From positions 1,155,303 to 1,219,302 of the forward strand of contig OX419759.1 in the NCBI GenBank assembly GCA_948567375.1: 64,000 nucleotides of DNA. Reading direction: 5' to 3'. This document shows positions 56,179-64,000 of this stretch, piece after piece; position 1 is the stretch's first letter, and each line of letters starts with the position of its first letter. Source of the stretch: Lunularia cruciata. Taxonomy: Eukaryota > Streptophyta > Marchantiopsida > Lunulariales > Lunulariaceae. A program made the position numbers and the translations under genes. Under the pieces are notes generated by a model. That model had not been told where the DNA came from, did not search any database, and saw only the letters and a list, made by a program, of their open reading frames with translations.

Positions 56179-59100
56179 TTAATTCAAATGAATTGAACTT
56201 TGGGTTGATGGACTCGAGCTCTCCGTGAAGAGGTAGCTGCAGTTAACTCTTGGTTGCCGTAAAGGCTCTTCCTCAACTACGGTTCCCGTCGGTTCATTTT
56301 GTTCTTCAAGCTTCGTGGCCTCAATCAACTCCCGCAGAACCTGCTTCATGCCGGGTCTATTGACACTACGATATTCAACGCAGCTCATGGCCAAGTCGAT
56401 GACCTTCGTCATGGCCTCGATATTATAAGTACCCTCTAATAACGAATACACAATCACAGTGGGGTTGCTACCTCGCATATGGCTCCGTGCCTGCGTCGTC
56501 CAAGATGCAAATTCAGCGATTTGAGATTGAAGAAGAGTTTTAATCTGAGTGTAAAACGAACTAGTGAAAAGATAATGCGGTGAATATCAAGAAGCAATGG
56601 TGCTCAAATTAAGACTTACCCATGCAACTAAATTGACCTGTTCGGGATCAGTGCAAGTAAGGTCGTTCGGAGCCCTTCCGCATATAATCTCCAAGAGAAC
56701 AACTCCGAAGCTGTAGACATCGCTTCTGTAAGTTAATCTGCCACCAACTGCGTGGTACCTGCATCGATATCGAAGCTCGAGCTCTAAGGTTAGAGTTGAG
56801 TTGATAGTACTTTCTAAAGATAAGATGACCAATCGGAAGGATGGAGATACCTACTCTGGATCAAGGTAGCATATTGATCCCTTGACAAACGTTGACATGC
56901 CGTTGGTAAGATCGACCTCCGTTGCTAACTTCGATATCCCAAAGTCCGCAACCTTTGCCAAGAGCTTTTCGTTAAGAAGAATGTTGGTGCTCTTCACATC
57001 CCGGTGAATGATCTTTGGCATGCAGTCGTTATGGAGGTATTCCAGACCTGCGCATGGAGCAACAAGGCACACGCTCTTATTTTCATCGTTCCTCGATATC
57101 GCAGGAAGCAGGACTTTTCAAGCATGCAGAGTAGAGTTTATGAATCAGCAGGAAATGCTTAAATTACCTCTAGCCGCATTAACAGCCACGTTTAAACGCT
57201 GAGGCCCGCTTAAGGATTCTTTCTGATCTGCATCCACACCGATCGGCACGTGCCTATCAATACGTGAAACCTAACACGCAAGACCTGATGACGGACTAGA
57301 CAATTCAGATGCGAATGTAATCAAGATATATGGATCATACTTATTCCATCCTTATGGATATATTCTTGCAGAGTCCCCTTCGACATGAATTCGAAGATAA
57401 GAGTCTGCTGTCCATCTTCGTCACAGTAACCAAGCAACGAGACAAGATTCTTGTGATGCACTTGAGATAGAATAGTAACCTGTATATACGCAACAAATCG
57501 TTAGATGTGCCAACATACAGAAGCATATGTCAACTTGGGTCGTGAAGTCAGAAGCACATTCGCACCTCGGTGATGGAACTCTTCTGTACCCTGACGGGAG
57601 TTTTCAGAATTCACTTTCACAGCAGCTTCAGTTCCATCTCGAAGCTTTCCGTAAAATACAGACCCGTATCCACCCTTTCCAATTCCAATTGTTCTACCGT
57701 CATTATGAGTGGCTTCTGTCACCTCAGCAAGAGTGAACCTTCGTGCCTGATGTTCGTGTTGAGCTGCAAGTAATCCTCAAGACATCAGTTCCACATCAGT
57801 TTGAGACAGAATCAAGACATCAGTTCACAAAGTGTGGAGGTTTTTCCAGACACTGGGATTAATCTGCAAAGAAACTTACCTTTCTCAGTGTCTGACACTA
57901 CTTGAGGGTCGTTTTGAGCTCGGATCACAGCAAAGGAACCGGAGCAGGAATCCGAGGACTACGAGACCAACAACCACGCCACCAATGGTACCTCCAATGG
58001 CAGCTATATTTGTGTTCCTGTTGGTTTTACCTTCTGTATCTTCCCCGCAGTTAACAAGAACAGGACAAATAAGATCGTCATTGCCTAACGTCCTGTACGA
58101 TAAAAAGTAGACATGTTACAGTGTAGGGTTTCCAGGAAGTTACTCACTTAGAGAACAAGCAGAAGTCCCCCGGAAATTACGGCTTTTACTTACTTGAGTT
58201 TCAGGCCCACTCTGTTTGCCAAATCTTCCGGATTGTACCAGACAACTTGTTTTTCTGCAGGAATCTTTTACTCATCGTCCAAGATCAGAGACCGGTTTTC
58301 CAATTTCACCCTGAATCTCATCAATTCTAGAAATCTTATCAATCAGAGTTCAAGTCGAAATTTCATACTCACAATTCAGTGAGCAGTGGAAGTGTACTCA
58401 AGCTCCTCGGAATGCTCTCATTCAAGTGGTTGTTCTCCAGACGTCTTGTACGGACAAAATTACTCGAGTTCTCAAATTCCTGTTCTCGATTGTCTCAACA
58501 GCGATTAACGTAAGACATCCAGCAAAGGGCCTTGATGCGTAGGGGGTTTCCGGGCACTCACAGTGTTTTGAGGCCAGTCATGGAGCTCAGATTCGGAATA
58601 GGCCCCTCGAGATTGTTGTTAGCCATCACCCTGGGAAGCAGCAGGAGAATGATGATCATTGCAGCAACGATTGCATTACAAAATTAGCAAAAGTATGAAT
58701 CTACAACCCAATGAAATGACAATTGGGTGATGGAGGAGCTTACAGGTCTGTCAAAGCAGTCAAGAGAGAAACCGTGGGGGGAATTGTGCCAGAAAGACTC
58801 ATATTTGATAAGTTTCTGAGAGTAAGAAGCCAGCTTTTTGATCAGTAAAACAGCCTAGTCTTTCTGTGCAAACCAGAAAGGCTCAAGGCGATATATCTGG
58901 AGAAGAGATTTCATGTCTTCAATATAACATTGCAATAGCACAATGGAAAACATTAAAACCTGTTCAACCTAGAATCTTACTCACAAATTGAAAAATTCTT
59001 GGATTATCACCATCCCCGCAGGTCACCCAATCTTAGGAAACAGGGAAGCAAGGATCACCTGTCCAAGAGCTTAGTGCTAGATTCGCTTTGAGAAGATCCA

Positions 59101-60764
59101 AAGCTGCCACTGCATGGATTTTCAAAACCATAACCCGTCGTTCACTTTTTGAAAGAACTGCTCAGAAGCTGAAATTATCATTCGGGATCCTGACTTTAAT
59201 AACTTCAGTTCAATCTACACCAGGTGTAGGCTGGCATGCATCATGAGTTAAATAGAGAACATTTAATTTTCAACAGAAAAGAATCAAGATATCTTACCAT
59301 CATTAGCATAGGTTCGAGACATGACAACATTAATTACAGCGTACATTTCCAACGCATTGAGGACAGGAGTTAGTTTAGAGTAACTTTCGGTTAGAAAATC
59401 AAACTTAGCAACGCCGTTGGGAAGATCCATCACTTTAATGTATAGTTGATAGCCATGCTTTGCAGTGACATTCACGCTGTTAATCTAAGTAGAACGCTCA
59501 TTCGAAGTTAAGTTTGTGCGAACGTCTATTCGCATGCCTCGGAATGTCTCGACTACTGCAACTTCTGCTGCAAAGAAGGAAATGTACACGCTTGTGTTTT
59601 GGTTCTATTCATCAGCAGTCAGGGTAGGCGAATTCTCGCCTACCCATGCATTGTGGAGCACCTCTGGTGGTGGATGGTCAAAGAAAGAGAAGGTCCTATA
59701 CAAACTTGATTGCATTGGGATTGTTTTGAAGGTTCTGTCGACCTCATCAGAATTCCCTGGAAACCAAAGTCGATCATAGGGATCTTCAGGATATCTGCCA
59801 AGATGCACCGCACCGGCAGCCTCAGCACGACATAATCAACTAAGACGCTAGAACTGAATCGATAGCCATTAACATTCAGGAGTTTGAGAATCTACCTGAC
59901 CACCGTATCCCCACCACAGTTCCACCTGTACAGTTTCTTCAGATATTTCGGACCATGAGTATTCCCTATCTCTACAAGATCTTACATGCACTGATCTAGT
60001 GGCCGCAACTCCAGAGAGGAGATGATCGGCCCCCATTGCTGGGTAGAAGGCAGAAGCTGATCACGTTGTCAGTCGCAAGAACAATGTACTCAAGTATAAT
60101 TGGAGTATCGATGGCTTCCCCAATTTTAATGGTGTCCGCAAGTGTGGAGTCGACAGATACTTGAAAGCTGTATTCGAAGGAGGTAGGAGCAAAATCGCCA
60201 TGTAGGTACGAGTGGCGGAGCAAATACTGCGAACTGGCTTTGCTGGGTAGAGCGTAACAATACTTCTTAATATCTGCAGGAAAATATCGAAGCGTCTTAA
60301 ATTGCTCCTCATTGTCTGCTAAATCGGGGACGGGCACATCCTTGTTGGTTCCCGTTTCGATGAAACCCGCATCTGTGATCACTCAATTCCAGTATTCGGG
60401 TCTATGTGGCCGGTACTAGCTCCGCAATCGATGCTGATAAATCCTGTAATTGTAGGATTAATACTATTAATACTATTAATACTATTAATACTAGTCAAAC
60501 TTAAGTTCACTTTAATTATCTTGATCTGCAATGGCTATACACGATCATCTTAGGAAATTGTCTAAGAGAATTCTCCGTTCTTCGTCTCAATCTGTTGTCG
60601 ATCCATTTCGTTAACATTCAAAGGACACAAGCCACACAACTCTGGATTCCCACACCAGCTAAATGGTTATTTGATTTACCTGGTTGAGTAGCGACAGAGC
60701 ACAGCAACACTGCAAAGTATCGTAAGGCGAATTCCACATCCCCTCGTTAAAGTTAAGAAACCAT
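56179..60764 (-). pseudogene. Malectin-like LRR receptor kinase, full length but broken
   Basis: Plasma-membrane receptor kinase architecture on the - strand. Signal-peptide-like exon (ATG 60,764, stops soon after); malectin-like domain in pieces (GFISIDCGAS near 60,448; YPEDPYDRLWFP near 59,790; LYIKVMDLPNGVAKFDFLTE at about 59,450-59,390); DPCFPVS/DWVTCGDG before the LRRs; LRR exons (LSGTIPPTVSLLTAL, NNLEGPIPNLSSM, NNHLNESIPRSLSTL); transmembrane segment (IGGVVVGLVVLGFLL, about 58,000); kinase with [44 protein letters not shown] and a stop at 56,179. Lesions seen: an early stop in the signal exon, a one-base loss in the first malectin exon near 60,390, a TAA at 59,035-59,033, and frame changes near 58,230, at the end of the transmembrane exon near 57,930 and at the 57,550 exon end. 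Catalytic motifs remain. Either a pseudogene or a sequence with many indel errors. Confidence 0.85.
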
Positions 60765-61460
60765 CTCTCACTCCGTATAGATCTCCAAATTGTAGGCCCT
60801 TGTCAAATTGAGCATCTGCCGTTTGTCTTACCACTCTTAAATACTCAGGAGTGTTTCAAGTGAGCACTCGCCTCGGGGTCTCCTGGCGACAGATAGGATA
60901 TTTCATAGTTCTAATCATAGCATTCTAAACTATTTCTGATGCTCTTGCTCTTATAACAACGGGAATCCCCAGTCGAGAAAGAAACTTCAGCATCTCAACT
61001 GAACAAAGAGAATGTCGTTTGGATTCCAGTGTGGACCCACGATCAGCAGCGACCAAGGGCGGAGCTCCAGTGGTGAACGTTGGGTCCCAAGCCTGGAAAG
61101 CATACAAGTTCCATCGAGCACATCATGTTATCAACGATGACGATGTAGAGAAATTCTGAAGTTACCATTTTGAACACAGTTACATCAGAATCTTTTGTTG
61201 CATGTTGTTTCAGTGACCATTATCTCCATTAGGGCGACCAACAATGGGTCCATCTACAATATTTTATCTTAGTGGCTGGAAGTCATTTGACAGGAGGAAT
61301 ATTTTCGACCGGAGTCTCTTTGAAAAGAATTGTCATGTGCCAAATCCGCTAACTCCAGTGGATTCAATACCGTTCCCACGTTTTACGAGCACGCAGACTG
61401 TTGAAGCTAGCGGGGTTCTATACGGGACTCTAATCCGATAACTTTTCATAATAACGAGCA
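60385..61460. repeat. Segmental duplication, right copy (partner 50,880-51,970)
   Basis: Direct-orientation counterpart of the left copy. It contains the first malectin exon, intron 1, the signal-peptide exon and the upstream region of the receptor kinase. Similarity fades near 61,460. Confidence 0.8.
60457..60492. repeat. Four tandem copies of a 9-bp unit in intron 1
   Basis: ATTAATACT is repeated four times without interruption within intron 1 of the receptor-kinase pseudogene. The partner duplication lacks it, so it expanded after the duplication. Confidence 0.95.
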
Positions 61461-62450
61461 AGAAGTTTCCCTATTCATAACGTACACTTTCCACGTACAC
61501 GCATGCCGAGTCTATCTGGATTCATCACATCGTTCAAGGGGCAATTGCAGAATTCCGGGGCTTCGGATATGTAGTTTACGCACATGATTTAAACTATCAA
61601 GCTTCAACGATGCCCCAAACTTATCTTCAAGGTACATCCGATTCCACGTGGTACACCACTACATAACCGGCCACCGAACGAAGCTCACAATGAAACGTAG
61701 AATTCATTTTGATTACACGGAGCAGGCGCATAACAACGCCTTCAAGCATTATGTGCCTACTGCACCTTAGCGATAATCCATAACTTGTGATGCGTTCCAT
61801 CCATTACACACATCTGACAGTCCCTGTCATTCTGGGTCTACCTAGAAGTTCTCACAAACAGAGATCTAGATTCGCACAGGGGATAGATCGACTATATGTT
61901 TCATATCGTTCGGACACTTGCTACAGCCTTGTCCGGATCCATGAACCTGATCGAGAATGGAACCCGGTCAATCTGGAAGTAATCTAGCTCTGTAGAGAGA
62001 TCGAGCCATAACATTTCCTTTATACCCGATAACATCTATCTCCAATTGACTGAGTGGAGCGAGTCGAGTCAAATTTCCCTGTTCAACCCATCTGAAGAGA
62101 AAACTCATAATTCGAAAGTAAGTGCATACACGGAACTACATGCTCGAACAAGAATTATGAGTCCATTCACGAGAGAACACCAAGCTCTTCTTCGATTGCG
62201 CAGGACCTGGTCTGGTGTTTCATTCACCTCATTCTCTTATAGAATCTCGCCCGCATTCCAGGAAAGGGTACCGATTGTGCATTGGCATGGCAGTCTCAGA
62301 CACGATCTCTGATGTCCGCAGAAGCCGGACATGGAGAGACATTAGTGACTTCTGGTTGATTAGTGCTAATCATCTGCGTGGTGGCAATTTGGGTAATACG
62401 GTGGATGATCAAATTAGTCACACATGTCCAACCACATAAACATGCTTGGT
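61461..62450. other. Upstream of the receptor kinase, no gene recognised
   Basis: Short frames only (for example 62,046-62,312, +), without domains. It may include distal promoter sequence of the receptor kinase. Confidence 0.4.
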
Positions 62451-64000
62451 CTGCAGTGCAATTGTGGGACCTATGTGGCTAAAACAATTGAATAGAAAAG
62501 TAGTATTGTCTTGAGATATTATAATTCAATATTTAATACAGAAAATAAATTAGGAAAAAATTATTACTTAAAATTTAATTTCTATGAATTTGAGGATTTG
62601 AATATCTCAACTATAATATCTGAATAGAACGTTAAATTTAGAATTGATAAGATTAATGTTTGAAATTAATAAACAGTTTGGGCTACATGGCGAATTTGTC
62701 ATTAAAATTTTACATCAAAACTAGTGATTAGTAAAAACATTATGATGCTGTTACTTTTGGATGCATGTGAAAGTAAACTCATGGCATGTACCACCTTTCA
62801 ATGTCAGGACAATTATATTATTCGCCTTCGAATGAAATGTATTCATTTACTAAACTAGATATTTCTTCTTATTTATGCATCATGCGTTCCATACTTTAAT
62901 ACGTCTCTATCTTTCCTATGAATAGAAAATATTGTTGTTGGCCATATTAGTTTTATAGATAGTCGTCTCACTCGTGATGGTAAAGATTGTAAGTGTAATA
63001 TATACTATTCATTCTGTTTACATTGTCCTCTACACCATCACCATAACTTTCAAATTATCTTGACTGCAGTATACACTACACAAAGCATTTGAGGGCAGTA
63101 CTGAACTTTGTTTTGTTTTGTCTTTGCAATTCATAAAATGATTCGCTAGTTACGGGACTAATGTCATGAACCTTAGACCTTGGTGTAATATACTGCAAGA
63201 ATTAATCATATCCTCTTCTAAGCATATTAAGTAGAATATTCATGGATAATTTTAGTATAAATATTTAATATTAAAAATTATATTTTTGTAAGTAAATAAT
63301 TTCATTGTTTTATCTTTTCATTAAGATATACTTCTAGTCATTTATCTTTTTCTTATAAATATTTGATTCTTTGCTCTTGTTCATAGGTGTTGGTTAACGG
63401 CTGGTCATGTCTTCATTTTAAGTATTAAATACTAAAAGATTTTAAGTACTCAAAGTGGGAGATCTTGCTATAATATTAATCTCTTTGGTCTTCACTCTCC
63501 TTCGTTCTTCTTGGAAAGAAAAATATATAGAGTAAGTCTTTTACGTTCTATGACGACCGAAATTAGATATTTTACCTAACCATAGTTTTAATAGATATTT
63601 AATATTTTAACCACATTTTATCTAAAATATTTCAATAAATTTAAGAGATATTTGCGCGTTCTTCTCTTTTATCTTCTTCAGACATAGGGACAAGATACAC
63701 TAGCATGTTCTAACGAGTTAGCCTACATTGTAAGTGTGGGCTAACTGGGTACACACTTACAATGATAGGATATTGGTAGATGAGAGCAGAAGCAGTTCCT
63801 TGGAACGGGTGATCCAGAATTTATTAAATGCATATGAAAGGTAATCAATATATGCTCAATACGAGAAGAATGATAAATTGCTAAAGTGGAACGAAGTGAC
63901 AGTAACTTGAAGCAAAGGCATAATAACAATATATCGAGAAAAAGAAGAAGTAAGCAATGTGTATTCGATAATAACTATGTAACAGAAGTCGAGAAATACA
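62451..64000. other. AT-rich region, possible LTR debris
   Basis: Strongly AT-rich with no coding signal. The text AAAGTGGGAGATCTTG near 63,450 resembles a copia-type polypurine tract, but no LTR pair or pol sequence supports it. A perfect 13-bp hairpin lies at 63,726-63,764. Confidence 0.4.
63726..63764. repeat. Perfect 13-bp inverted repeat
   Basis: Arms CATTGTAAGTGTG (63,726-63,738) and CACACTTACAATG (63,752-63,764) are exact reverse complements around a 13-base spacer. Confidence 0.92.

Noticed and set aside
63440-63480. Copia-like polypurine tract AAAGTGGGAGA as evidence of an LTR element
   Set aside because: No second LTR, primer site or pol sequence was found nearby.
1-64000. CRISPR arrays, rRNA or tRNA genes
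   Set aside because: No regularly spaced repeats with spacers, and no cloverleaf or rRNA signature text was noticed by eye; this is a plant nuclear window.

Overview
The window is plant nuclear DNA. Genes with many small GT-AG introns, a SNF5/BSH-type chromatin gene, a malectin-LRR receptor kinase, a membrane-protein-of-ER-body-like gene and Ty3/gypsy, Ty1/copia and endonuclease-type LINE debris all point to a land plant. The overall character (LINE type, zinc-finger/ER-body protein fusion) suggests a seed-free plant, most likely a moss. That placement is an inference; I cannot name the species.

Layout. Positions 1 to about 18,800 are a nest of decayed retroelements. An old + strand Ty3/gypsy element (RT, RNase H and integrase remnants, about 2,600-4,900 and on past 10,615) is split by a complete - strand Ty3/gypsy element (4,993-10,614; two LTRs, CAACA target duplication, tRNA-iMet primer site, polypurine tract). 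A solo LTR of the same family (11,532-12,034; ATAGA duplication), a decayed coiled-coil reading frame (about 12,450-14,230) and an internally deleted relative (about 15,080-17,830) follow. The LTRs carry perfect heat-shock-element arrays upstream of a TATA box.

From 19,585 to 24,072 on the + strand an 11-exon gene encodes an apparently intact SNF5/BSH subunit of SWI/SNF chromatin remodellers (264 aa by my exon chain). From 24 to 40 kb I recognise no gene with certainty; this stretch holds LINE pieces, a copia remnant, tandem duplications, a hairpin and a 200-base N gap. From 40,391 to 49,966 on the + strand a 13-exon gene encodes an apparently intact protein of about 1,847 aa: a Ser/Lys-rich N terminus, a zinc-finger-like exon, an acidic region with a 69-residue duplication, the CxxC-SCITKR motif and a C-terminal CCC1/VIT1-like membrane domain. 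Exons 2-11 are all phase 1-1, and most end in a Cys-Leu/Ile-Pro...Trp-type repeat.

The right part (50,880-61,460) holds two direct copies of the 5' part of a malectin-like LRR receptor kinase gene. The right copy continues into a full-length but broken gene (56,179-60,764, - strand); the left copy stops after the first malectin exon. Between them sits a decayed LINE (about 52,560-55,710). Its 3' tail also occurs at about seven other places in the window, several with their own target-site duplications. Positions 61,460-64,000 show no recognisable gene.
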